A DNA stretch of 32,836 nucleotides, taken from positions 1 through 32,836 of the forward strand of contig DATFCQ010000037.1 in NCBI GenBank assembly GCA_035252905.1. Direction: 5' to 3'. The notes beneath the pieces were generated by a model. The model did no database searches. It saw nothing but the letters and a program-made list of their open reading frames with translations, and had not been told where the DNA came from. This document shows, one piece after another, positions 15,155 to 22,891 of the stretch. The stretch comes from AP-15 sp035252905 (GTDB lineage Bacteria > Pseudomonadota > Alphaproteobacteria > ATCC43930 > CGMCC-115725). The translations under genes and the position numbers were made by a program. Within the stretch, counting starts at the first letter, position 1, and each line of letters starts with the position of its first letter.

Positions 15155-16612
15155 TTACGCATCGTAGCCCGGCGGGGCGATAAAGCCGCCGATCTCGGCG
15201 GCAAGCAGGCGGGCGAATTCGATCGTCGTCAAATCCTCGCCCTCGGCACCGATGACCTGCAGCCCGACCGGCAAACCATCTGCGGTCAGGCCGAGCGGCG
15301 CCGCGGTCGCCGGCAGGTAGGAGAGGCTGGCCGGGCCGGCCCAGAAGCGCTGGTCGCCATAGGGCACCGGTCTGCCGTTGACCGGGATCAGGCGGCGGTC
15401 GCGGTCCGGGTTGTGGTCATGCGCAAAGGCCGCGGTGGCCGCGACCGGCGCCAGCAAGACGTCGAAACGCTGGAAGAAATCGCGCCAGGCATGGCGCAGC
15501 CGGGTGCGCGCCTCGTTGGCCTTGCCCCAGTCGCGGTGGCCGATCGTGGCGCCGCGCGCCATCGTCGCGCGAAAGCTCATGTCGTCCGGGGCGAGGCTCG
15601 CGGCGACCTGCTGCTGCGCGGCGAACTCCGCGTCGGCAAGGCGCGAGGCGGTGGCGGCGCGCAGCAGCAGCATGAACAGACGGTGATGCTCGCCGTCGTC
15701 AATGGGCGGGCGCGTGGTCTCGTCGACCGCGGCGCCGGCCCGGCACAGCGCGGCGACCGCCGCCGCGAAGCGCTCGTCGATGCTGCCGTCGATCGCGCAC
15801 AACGGCGAATGCGTCCACACCCCGACGCGGAACTCGCCGAGCCGGCGCCGGCGCGGCGGCGGCAGTTCGACCCGCCAGGCCGGCTGTTGCAATACGTCAG
15901 GCCCGGCCAGGATCTGCATGGCCAAGGCGAGATCCTCGGCGTGCCGCGCCATCGGGCCGACCACCGAGATGTCGGTCGGGGAGAGCGCCCCGGCAGCCGA
16001 ATGACCGCGCGGCGGGATCAGTCCCCAGCTCGGCTTGTGGCCATAGACGCCGCAGTAATGCGCCGGATTGCGCAATGACCCGGCGATGTCGCTGCCGGCT
16101 CCAAGGGCGCCGAGCCCCGCCGCCAGAGCCGCCGCCTCGCCGCCCGATGACCCGCCCGGACCGCGCGAGATGTCCCATGGATTGTTGGTCGTCCCGTAGA
16201 CCTCGTTAAAGCTTTGCGAGTCCATCAGCATGAACGGGACATTGGTCTTGCCGTAGACGACCGCGCCGGCGGCCACCAGGCGGTCGACGACGACGGCGTT
16301 GCCGGCGGCGATGTTGTCCTTCCACAAGGGGTTGCCCCAGGTGGTCGGCAATCCGGCGACGTTGTAGGATTCCTTGACCGTCATCGGGATGCCGTGCAGC
16401 GGCCCCCAGACCTCGCCGCGGGCGAGCGCGGCGTCGGCGGCGCGCGCCCGTTCGCGCGCCCGCTCGACCTGCCAAGCGACGATCGCATTGAGCGCTCCGT
16501 TGTAGCGCTCGGCCCGCGCCAAATAGAAATCGAGCAATTCGAGACAGCCGATCCGCCGGTCGCGGATCTCGCCGGCGAGCCGGCTTGCCGACGCAAAGGC
16601 GTGCTCTTCCAT
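15155..16612 (-). CDS. Amidase signature family hydrolase
   Basis: The 485-residue product has the complete Ser-cisSer-Lys triad of the amidase signature family: K80 in PMTVKESYNVAGLPTTWGNP, cis-Ser S155 in GPGGSSGGEAAALAAG and nucleophile S179 in GSDIAGSLRNPAHYCGVYGHKPS. It would hydrolyse a carboxamide, or an amide opened from a ring. There are no Gat B/C partner genes or GatA-specific features nearby, so a catabolic amidase is preferred over the tRNA amidotransferase subunit. ATG 16612 follows GGGGAGGGTGAG. It is 19 bases downstream of the DUF917 gene and 26 upstream of the MetE-like gene, so it is the second gene of the operon. A longer reading frame starting further upstream runs into DUF917 and adds no family sequence. 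Confidence 0.92.
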   Translation of the reverse strand: MEEHAFASASRLAGEIRDRRIGCLELLDFYLARAERYNGALNAIVAWQVERARERARAADAALARGEVWGPLHGIPMTVKESYNVAGLPTTWGNPLWKDNIAAGNAVVVDRLVAAGAVVYGKTNVPFMLMDSQSFNEVYGTTNNPWDISRGPGGSSGGEAAALAAGLGALGAGSDIAGSLRNPAHYCGVYGHKPSWGLIPPRGHSAAGALSPTDISVVGPMARHAEDLALAMQILAGPDVLQQPAWRVELPPPRRRRLGEFRVGVWTHSPLCAIDGSIDERFAAAVAALCRAGAAVDETTRPPIDDGEHHRLFMLLLRAATASRLADAEFAAQQQVAASLAPDDMSFRATMARGATIGHRDWGKANEARTRLRHAWRDFFQRFDVLLAPVAATAAFAHDHNPDRDRRLIPVNGRPVPYGDQRFWAGPASLSYLPATAAPLGLTADGLPVGLQVIGAEGEDLTTIEFARLLAAEIGGFIAPPGYDA

Positions 16613-16631
16613 TGACTCACCCTCCCCAGGT

Positions 16632-17714
16632 CTAAAGAGCCTCATCGAACACCGAGCGGAAATCGAGATCGTAGCCGAAGGCGCGCGGGCCGACATGAAG
16701 GAGGCCCTTCGGCGTCAGGAACACCGCGGGAGCCGGCAGGGCGATCACCGAGACACGCCGGCCATAGGCGATCGTCTCGGTGCCGAAGGCCTCGCCCGAG
16801 ACGGTGTCGAGGACGCAGATCAGGTCCGGCGACATGACCAGCGGCTGCCCGTCCTTCCAGGCGACGACCCATTCGTTCTGGAACGCGATCTCAAGGCGCG
16901 CGCCCCTGTCCTCGTCGAGCCCCTCGACAGCCGCGCGGCCGCGCAGATAGCCCTCGGTCGTGCGCCGTTCGACGTCGACGATCTTGCCGCGGAACAACAG
17001 CTTTCCCCGCCCTTCGTCGAGGATCGCCGCCACCGGATCGTCGTGCCGGCGCCGCGCCGCGCGCACGCGCCGGCCGATGCGGATGGCCTTTGTCACCGTC
17101 AGCGGGATGCCCCATTCCTTGACCTCGCGCCCATTGCGCGGCGCCTTGCAGGTCGAGGCGATCGAGCCGAGTTCGACGCAGATCCGGCGGCTGACGCGCT
17201 CCATCCAGCGCCAGTCCGGAACCCGGGTGACGACCGCCTCGATGCCGCGCGGGTCATAGAGGACGCACGGATCGGGCCTGAGCTCGCCGACCGCGACGCT
17301 GGTCATCTGCGCCTCGGGATAGGCGCGGCCCATCGTGTCGGCGTCGACCACCGGCAGATCCAGATGCGCCGCCGCCATCAGCGGCTGGATGCCGTTGCCG
17401 CCGCCGATCTCGAGCGGCATCACGGCGCGGAACCGGCGGCCCATGAGCTCCTGCTGGATCTCGACGGCGCGGGCGATGTTGTGGCTGTCGGCAAGGCGCT
17501 CCTGTCCGACGAGCGGCGCCCCCATGTTCGAGACCACCGCGACGAGATCGTCGTCGGCGAGCGCGTCGGGCGCGAGCAATGCGACGCGGGAGCCTTCGGC
17601 ATAAAGCCGGCGCATGTTGAGAAGCCCAAGATAGGGGCTGCCGCCGCCGCCGGTGCCGAGGATCCAGGCGCCGACCGCGAGCGCCTCGACATCGTCGAGC
17701 GTCAGCGGGACCAT
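16632..17714 (-). CDS. DUF917 family protein (S-methyl-thiohydantoin desulfurase-like)
   Basis: This 360-residue protein matches DUF917 from end to end: TLDDVEALAVGAWILGTGGGGSPY at the N-terminus, DLVAVVSNMGAPLVGQER, PLEIGGGNGIQPLMAAAHLDLPVVDADTMGRAYPEAQM (100-137) and a C-terminal beta-rich part ending LTPKGLLHVGPRAFGYD. From memory, the characterised relative removes methanethiol from an S-methylated thiohydantoin during ergothioneine breakdown, and some members were earlier called hydantoinase-like. I treat this as family knowledge, not proof of the substrate. It is the first gene of the group 11973-17714. No hydantoinase or carbamoylase gene is in the window, but an amidase follows directly. 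The 290 bases upstream of its start would contain the operon promoter, which I could not place. Confidence 0.85.
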   Translation of the reverse strand: MVPLTLDDVEALAVGAWILGTGGGGSPYLGLLNMRRLYAEGSRVALLAPDALADDDLVAVVSNMGAPLVGQERLADSHNIARAVEIQQELMGRRFRAVMPLEIGGGNGIQPLMAAAHLDLPVVDADTMGRAYPEAQMTSVAVGELRPDPCVLYDPRGIEAVVTRVPDWRWMERVSRRICVELGSIASTCKAPRNGREVKEWGIPLTVTKAIRIGRRVRAARRRHDDPVAAILDEGRGKLLFRGKIVDVERRTTEGYLRGRAAVEGLDEDRGARLEIAFQNEWVVAWKDGQPLVMSPDLICVLDTVSGEAFGTETIAYGRRVSVIALPAPAVFLTPKGLLHVGPRAFGYDLDFRSVFDEAL

Positions 17715-18004
17715 CGGCCTATCGCCGCTCTCTGCCCCGCCCGTGCCGAGCGGAGAGGGGATAAAAGGATACGCCGCATGCGATCATGGGTCGACGGACC
17801 TCGTCAAATCAGCCAGGGATCACATCCCGACAGGGCACCGCGGCGGTCGTGCGCTCGTCAAAGCAAGACCCCGCGGGGCTCCGCAGCAGAGCGTACAGGC
17901 GATCCCGCGGCCGCCGCCCGGGTAAAATAACCTTAAAACCTCTCCTCAACCAATTGTCCACTTGACGGCGGTGGAGGTGTCCTTCATTGTTAATCTAAAT
18001 ATAA
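17715..18004. other. Divergent intergenic region between DUF917 and Sel1-repeat genes
   Basis: I see no convincing gene in these 290 bases. The right end is AT-richer. TTGACG (17962-17967) is followed 19 bases later by TTGTTA, a poor -35/-10 pair for the rightward gene. No palindrome of the families found elsewhere is present. Promoters for both flanking units must lie here. Confidence 0.4.
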
Positions 18005-18868
18005 ATGCCAGGGGGCGGCCGAGCCGCCTATTTTTCGATGCTGATTGCGGCGGATCTCAGATCCGACCGGAAATCCGTTGCTGCGTCCCTTCGCTTGGCG
18101 CGGCCGCGTTTCGAGTCCGGTACGGTTCTGGAATCGTTGAGTGAAATCCGCGATGTCCTGCGCAATCTCGACGCAGGCGAGGGAGGAAACGCGGCGCCGC
18201 CCGAAGACGGCGCTTTGGCCCGGAACGCGCTGCCGCCGCCGGCAGCCCCTCTGCCGCCCCGCAACGCCGCCACCGCTGCGGCGCTGGTGGTTGGCGGCCT
18301 CGCCATCCTCGGCGCCACCAATGTCGCGGTTGTGCGGGGCCCGGATCTTGCGCATCTCGTCGCCGGCGCCGTTGCAACGACGCAATCGCGCCTCGGCGAC
18401 GGACCCGAGGCCGTAGCGCGCGCCGCTTTGCCGCCGGCTCAGGCTGCCGTGATCGAACGGCGCGACACCTTCCCGCCGCGGGCGTCCGCCGCAACCCCAG
18501 GGAACGTGTCCGACGGCGCCGTTCCGGCGCAGCCGCAAGCGGCGCCGCTCCAGGCCGTTCCGGCCGGGTCCGGTGCCGCGCCGAGCGCCGCGGATCGCTC
18601 CGAAGGGGAGCGTCTGCGGCAAGCCGGCGATGCGCAGCTCGTCGACGGCGACGTCGCATCCGCCCGGCTGTTCTACCAGCGCGCGGCCGATATCGGCGAT
18701 GCCGGCGCCGCGTTCGCCCTCGGCAACAGCTTCGACCCGGCTTTTCTCGAACGTCTGGGCGTGCGCGGCATGCGCGGCGATGCGGCTACGGCCGCCCGCT
18801 GGTATCGGCGGGCTCGCGCGCTCGGCGACCCGTACGCCGCAAAAGCATTGAAGGCCCTGCTGCGCTAG
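18005..18868 (+). CDS. Membrane-anchored Sel1-repeat (TPR-like) protein
   Basis: The 287-residue product has a basic N-terminal region (1-60), a Pro/Ala-rich stretch, one membrane helix (about 88-110, TAAALVVGGLAILGATNVAVV), a long Ala/Pro linker (120-195) and about 85 C-terminal residues with Sel1-like repeats (GDAQLVDGDVASARLFYQRAADIGDAGAAFALGNSFD; GDAATAARWYRRARALGDPYAAKAL). This predicts a type II membrane protein with the repeats in the periplasm as a protein-interaction surface. The start is uncertain: ATG 18005 directly follows an in-frame TAA and lacks a clear ribosome site, and ATG 18038 (MLIAADLRSD) is the alternative. The partner is unknown; the next gene downstream is a TAXI receptor on the same strand. 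Confidence 0.75.
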   Translation: MPGGGRAAYFSMLIAADLRSDRKSVAASLRLARPRFESGTVLESLSEIRDVLRNLDAGEGGNAAPPEDGALARNALPPPAAPLPPRNAATAAALVVGGLAILGATNVAVVRGPDLAHLVAGAVATTQSRLGDGPEAVARAALPPAQAAVIERRDTFPPRASAATPGNVSDGAVPAQPQAAPLQAVPAGSGAAPSAADRSEGERLRQAGDAQLVDGDVASARLFYQRAADIGDAGAAFALGNSFDPAFLERLGVRGMRGDAATAARWYRRARALGDPYAAKALKALLR

Positions 18869-18942
18869 CCGCATGGCTGCGGCCGCAAGCGGATTTGCGA
18901 TTTTATGCAACGGATTTGATGGGGATTTTAAAGGAGATGGCG

Positions 18943-20079
18943 ATGCCGATGTCAGGAGGAAAAAGAGGGGCGATTGCGGCCGCGCTCCTCATAATGCTGG
19001 TGCTGCCGCTCGGCGCGGCGCGGGCCAGCGACTGGCTCGTCAATCGCACCAATCGCGGCGTCGTCGAGCTCGAGACCGGCACCGCCAACAGCCTCTCGCC
19101 CGGCATGGCCGCGGAGATCGCCGACCTGCTCGACGACGGCGCCACCCGCCGCATTGTCACCGTGGTCGGCGAAGGCTCGTGGCAGAACCTGGTCGATCTG
19201 AAAGCGCTGCGCGGCATCGACCTCGCAATCGTGCAGACCGACGCGCTCGACTACGCCCGCCGCCAGAACCTGATCCCGGCGCTCGACACGCTTCAATATG
19301 TGACACGGCTCTACAACGAGGAATTCCACCTCCTGGCCGGACGCGACATCAAGAGCATCGAGGATCTGGCCGGCAAGAAGGTCAATTTCGGCGCCCAGGG
19401 CGACGGCACCGGCGTTACCGCAGCGCGGATCTTCTCGGCGCTCGGCATCGCGATCAAGCCGACCAACGATCCGACGAGCCGGGCGCTCGTCCAGCTCGAA
19501 CGAGGTCAGATTGCGGCGCTCGCCTTTGTCTCGGCCAAGCCGGCGCCGGTTTTCCGCGATCTCGACGCCTCTGCGGGACTGCACTTCCTGTCGATCCCGG
19601 CAAAGCCCGCGATTACCGCCCTCTATGCTCCGACGCAGCTCACCGCCAAGGACTATCCCCAGTTGATCGCGCCCGATCGGCCGGTCGACACGGCGGCGGT
19701 CGGCACGGTTCTGCTGGCCGCCCGCCTGACCCCCGGCAGCCTGCGCTACCGCAACCTCGTCAATTTTGTCGACGCCTTCTTTACGCAGTTCCAGAGCCTC
19801 CTCGCGCCGGGCCACGAGGCCAAATGGCACGAGGTCAATCTCGCCGCCGACCTGCCCGGCTGGACCCGCTTTGCCCCGGCCCAGCAATGGCTGCGGAGCA
19901 ATGCCCCGGCTCCGGCGGTCGCGACGGGGGCCACGCCGCAAAACATCCGGGTCATGTTCGAGCGCTTTCTCGACGAGCGGCTGCACGCGACCGGCACGGT
20001 GCTGTCGCAGCAGCAAAAGGACGCGCTCTATGACCTCTTTGCCCAGTTCCGCAGCTGGCAGGCCGGCAAGGCGCATTAG
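18943..20079 (+). CDS. TAXI-family TRAP transporter solute receptor
   Basis: The 378-residue product has a signal peptide (basic GGKRG, hydrophobic AAALLIMLVLPLGAA, probable cleavage after ARA) and the TAXI receptor fold: ETGTANSLSPGMAAEIADLL, EGSWQNLVDLKALRGIDLAIVQTDAL, LAGKKVNFGAQGDGTGVTAARIFSALGI. TAXI receptors capture organic acids or amino acids in the periplasm. About 50 C-terminal residues after position 325 (QNIRVMFERFLDER to the end) extend beyond the usual domain and look helical. Of three clustered ATGs (18937, 18943, 18949), 18943 is favoured because AAAGGAG (18930-18936) sits 6 bases upstream. No TRAP membrane subunit gene is in the window. It is 58 bases upstream of another binding-protein gene. 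Confidence 0.85.
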   Translation: MPMSGGKRGAIAAALLIMLVLPLGAARASDWLVNRTNRGVVELETGTANSLSPGMAAEIADLLDDGATRRIVTVVGEGSWQNLVDLKALRGIDLAIVQTDALDYARRQNLIPALDTLQYVTRLYNEEFHLLAGRDIKSIEDLAGKKVNFGAQGDGTGVTAARIFSALGIAIKPTNDPTSRALVQLERGQIAALAFVSAKPAPVFRDLDASAGLHFLSIPAKPAITALYAPTQLTAKDYPQLIAPDRPVDTAAVGTVLLAARLTPGSLRYRNLVNFVDAFFTQFQSLLAPGHEAKWHEVNLAADLPGWTRFAPAQQWLRSNAPAPAVATGATPQNIRVMFERFLDERLHATGTVLSQQQKDALYDLFAQFRSWQAGKAH

Positions 20080-20137
20080 CGCCGGGCTCCTGCGGGTCAG
20101 AAAGACATCGCCTCTTCAACAGCCCAGAGATTGAGAC

Positions 20138-21835
20138 ATGGAGATCGGAGGGCGGCCTCGACGCCTCCTGGGCGTCCTCGCGGCGACGGTTCTGGTCCTC
20201 GCCGCGACCGCAGCGGCGGCCCAGCCGGCGCCCAAGCGCGGCGGCATCCTCAAATTTGCGGTGACGGTCGAGCCCAAGGACTACGACTGCACCGACAATA
20301 CCTCGTTCGCCTTCCTCGATCCCGTCGCGCCGCAATACTCGACATTGCTCAAATTCGACGCGGCCAACTACCCGCAGATCATCGGCGATCTCGCGCAGTC
20401 CTGGACAGTGTCGCCTGACGGGCGGACCTATACCTTCAAATTGCGGCCCGGCGTCCTGTTTCACGACGGCACGAAGCTCACCGCGTCCGACGTCAAGGCG
20501 AGCTACGAGCGCATCATCCATCCGCCCCCGGGCCTCGTCTCGGCGCGCCAGGTCGACTACGCAGCGATTGCGCGCATCGACACTCCCGACCCGCTGACCG
20601 TCGTGTTCCACCTGCAATGGCCGGACGCCGCGATGCTGGCCAATTTCGCTTCGCCCTGGAACTGCATCTACAGCGCCGCCAAGCTCGCCCTGGACCCGCT
20701 CTACCCCAAAACCCACGTCCTTGGCACAGGTCCCTTTGTCTTTGTTGAGCACAAGCACGGGCAATACTGGAAGGCCAAGCGCTGGGACAAGTATTTCATG
20801 CCCAGCGAACCCTATCTCGACGGCTTTGAGGCGGATTTCATTCCCCCGGGCGCGGTGATGGCGGCTTACAAGAGCGGCCGCATCATGGCGGAATTTCGCG
20901 GCGTCTCGCCGCCGCAACGCGACGAACTGGTCAAAGCCCTCGGCAACCGCATTACGGTCAGCGAAAGCCCGTGGCTTTCCAACCTGATCGTCGTCTTCAA
21001 CACAAAGCGCCCGCCGTTCAACGACGCGCGCGTGCGCCGGGCTTTGTCGCTCGCGATCGACCGTTGGGGCGCCGCACAAAAACTCAAGGACACGACCTTT
21101 CTGCATTATGTCGGCGGTCTGATGCGTCCCGGATCGAACATGGCCATACCCAGTTCGGAGCTCGAGACCCTGCCCGGCTTTTCGCGCGACATCACCGCCT
21201 CGCGCGCCGAAGCACGGCGCCTGCTTGCCGAGGCCGGGGTGCACGATCTCAAGGTGACCCTATTGGTCCGCGCCATCCCGATGCCGCATTACGCCGGCGC
21301 CCAGCTCCTGGCCGAGAGCTGGCGCGCCATCGGCGTCACGACGACGATCGAGAAGCTCGGCATCTTCGACTGGCAGAAAAAGGTCGCCGCCCACGATTTC
21401 GACGTCGCCCAGGACTTTCAGGGCGATTTCTTCGACGACCCGACGATCCAACTGGCAAAATACGTCTCGCAAGACCTCTCGCCCGTCGATTATTCCGGTG
21501 CCACCGACCGCTATCTCGACGCTCTCTATATCGGGCAGGCCTTGACCACCGACCCGCAGGAGCGCGCCAAGATCGTGCGCGAGTTCGAGCGGCATGCGCT
21601 GAGCGAAGCCTATACGGTGCCGCTGTTGTGGTGGGACCGGATCGTCGTGACCGCAGCGAGCCTCAAAGGGTGGACCATCACGCCGAGCCACTTCATCGGC
21701 CAGGACCTGGCCGACGTCTGGCTCGACACCCCATTGTCAGGAGCAAGAAATGACAACGGTTTCGGACGCATCGCGGGGCAACGCCTATCCGATCCCCCCG
21801 GCGATGAAGGCCTGGGTGCTCGACGGGCCCGGTGA
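20138..21835 (+). CDS. ABC transporter substrate-binding protein, family 5 (oligopeptide/nickel type)
   Basis: This 565-residue secreted receptor has a signal peptide (RRLLGVLAATVLVLAATAAAA, then QPA) and the family-5 layout: KRGGILKFAVTVEPKDYD, LAQSWTVSPDGRTYTFKLRPGVLFHDG, LTASDVKASYERI, RVRRALSLAIDR and a C-terminal lobe to LKGWTITPSHFIGQDLADVWLD. It would bind peptides, opine-like compounds or similar ligands for an ABC importer, yet no permease or ATPase gene is nearby. The frame overlaps the next gene by 86 bases; the last ~30 residues after VWLD are Gly/Arg-rich and not family-like. A one-base shift near 21725-21745 would instead end the gene at TGA 21751-21753, giving an ATGA overlap with the next gene, so the annotated end may be an extension. 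The ribosome site is weak (GAGA). Confidence 0.87.
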   Translation: MEIGGRPRRLLGVLAATVLVLAATAAAAQPAPKRGGILKFAVTVEPKDYDCTDNTSFAFLDPVAPQYSTLLKFDAANYPQIIGDLAQSWTVSPDGRTYTFKLRPGVLFHDGTKLTASDVKASYERIIHPPPGLVSARQVDYAAIARIDTPDPLTVVFHLQWPDAAMLANFASPWNCIYSAAKLALDPLYPKTHVLGTGPFVFVEHKHGQYWKAKRWDKYFMPSEPYLDGFEADFIPPGAVMAAYKSGRIMAEFRGVSPPQRDELVKALGNRITVSESPWLSNLIVVFNTKRPPFNDARVRRALSLAIDRWGAAQKLKDTTFLHYVGGLMRPGSNMAIPSSELETLPGFSRDITASRAEARRLLAEAGVHDLKVTLLVRAIPMPHYAGAQLLAESWRAIGVTTTIEKLGIFDWQKKVAAHDFDVAQDFQGDFFDDPTIQLAKYVSQDLSPVDYSGATDRYLDALYIGQALTTDPQERAKIVREFERHALSEAYTVPLLWWDRIVVTAASLKGWTITPSHFIGQDLADVWLDTPLSGARNDNGFGRIAGQRLSDPPGDEGLGARRAR

Positions 21836-22877
21836 ACTGCGCCTCACCGAAAAGCCGGTGCCGGTCCCGGGTCCGGCGGAGGTGTTGGTGCGGATCGACG
21901 CGATCGCGGTCTGCGCCACCGACATCGAGATCATCCGGCACGGCTTGCCGGCGATCATCGACGGCGGCTCTCCGTTTCATCGCAATTTCACGCCGGGTCA
22001 TGAATATATGGGCACGGTGGTAAAGCTCGGCCCCGCGGTTGACGAATTCGCGATCGGCGACCGCATCGCCGTCGAGGTCCATGCCGGGTGCGGCCGCTGC
22101 CGGCGCTGCCGCGAGGGCATGTACACCTCGTGCCTCAATTACGGCTACTCGGCCAAGGGCCACCGCGCCAACGGCTTCAGCACCGACGGCGGCTTCGCGG
22201 AATACGCGGTCAACAACGTCAATACGATGGTGCACGTGCCGGACGACATGCCGGACGAGGAGGCGACCCTGATCGTCACCGCCGGCACGGCGATGTACGG
22301 GCTCGACGTGATGGGCGGCCTCTTCGCCGGCGAGGGGATCGTCGTCTCCGGTCCAGGGCCCATCGGTCTGATGGGCGTCGGCGTGGCGAAAGCCTTGGGG
22401 GCGGCGCCGGTCATCCTGACCGGCACGCGCGACCGCCGGCTCGACATGGGCAAGCGGCTCGGCGCCGACGCGGTCGTCAACGTGACCCGGGAGGACCCGG
22501 TCGCAGCCGTCGAGCGCCTGACCGGCGGCCAGGGCGTTCCCTTTGTGCTCGAATGCTCGGGCGCGCCCAAGGCATTGGACGAGGCGGCGCGGATAGTCAA
22601 TCGCGGCGGGCGCATCTGCCTCGCCGCCTTCCCGGCCGAGCCGGTGCCGGTCGATCTCGCCCATATCGTGCGCAACAACATCTACGTATTCGGGATCCGC
22701 GGCGAGGGTAAGAGCGCCACCCATCGCGCGGCGGCGCTGATGGCGCAAAAGCGCTTCGACGCCAAACTGATCCACACCCACACCTTTCCGCTGACCGAAG
22801 TACCGACGGCCATCCGTTACGCGCGCGAACGCGTCGAGGACGCGATCAAAGTCGTCGTGAAGATGCGCTCGAACTGA
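21750..22877 (+). CDS. Zinc-dependent alcohol/polyol dehydrogenase (MDR superfamily)
   Basis: The 375-residue product is a medium-chain dehydrogenase. Catalytic zinc ligands are C55 (AVCATDIE) and H84-E85 (TPGHEYMG). The structural zinc loop has C114, C117, C120 and C128. The Rossmann motif SGPGPIGLMGVGVAKALGA binds NAD(P). GHEYMGTVVKLG and FVLECSGAPKALDEA fit the threonine/sorbitol dehydrogenase side of the family. It would interconvert a secondary alcohol and a ketone; the substrate is unknown. ATG 21750 follows AGGAG (21740-21744) and lies within the annotated end of the receptor gene. The symporter gene begins 14 bases after its stop, so the two are probably co-expressed. Confidence 0.92.
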   Translation: MTTVSDASRGNAYPIPPAMKAWVLDGPGELRLTEKPVPVPGPAEVLVRIDAIAVCATDIEIIRHGLPAIIDGGSPFHRNFTPGHEYMGTVVKLGPAVDEFAIGDRIAVEVHAGCGRCRRCREGMYTSCLNYGYSAKGHRANGFSTDGGFAEYAVNNVNTMVHVPDDMPDEEATLIVTAGTAMYGLDVMGGLFAGEGIVVSGPGPIGLMGVGVAKALGAAPVILTGTRDRRLDMGKRLGADAVVNVTREDPVAAVERLTGGQGVPFVLECSGAPKALDEAARIVNRGGRICLAAFPAEPVPVDLAHIVRNNIYVFGIRGEGKSATHRAAALMAQKRFDAKLIHTHTFPLTEVPTAIRYARERVEDAIKVVVKMRSN

Positions 22878-22891
22878 CCGGGAGGAAGAAC

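Noticed and set aside
16695..17930. 411-codon plus-strand frame opposite the DUF917 gene
   Set aside because: The DUF917 motifs lie on the other strand across the same bases; the antisense product is low-complexity Arg/Asp/Ala.
17962..18144. 60-codon plus-strand frame overlapping the start of the Sel1-repeat gene
   Set aside because: No ribosome site or family resemblance, and it overlaps the more convincing frame with a membrane helix and repeats.
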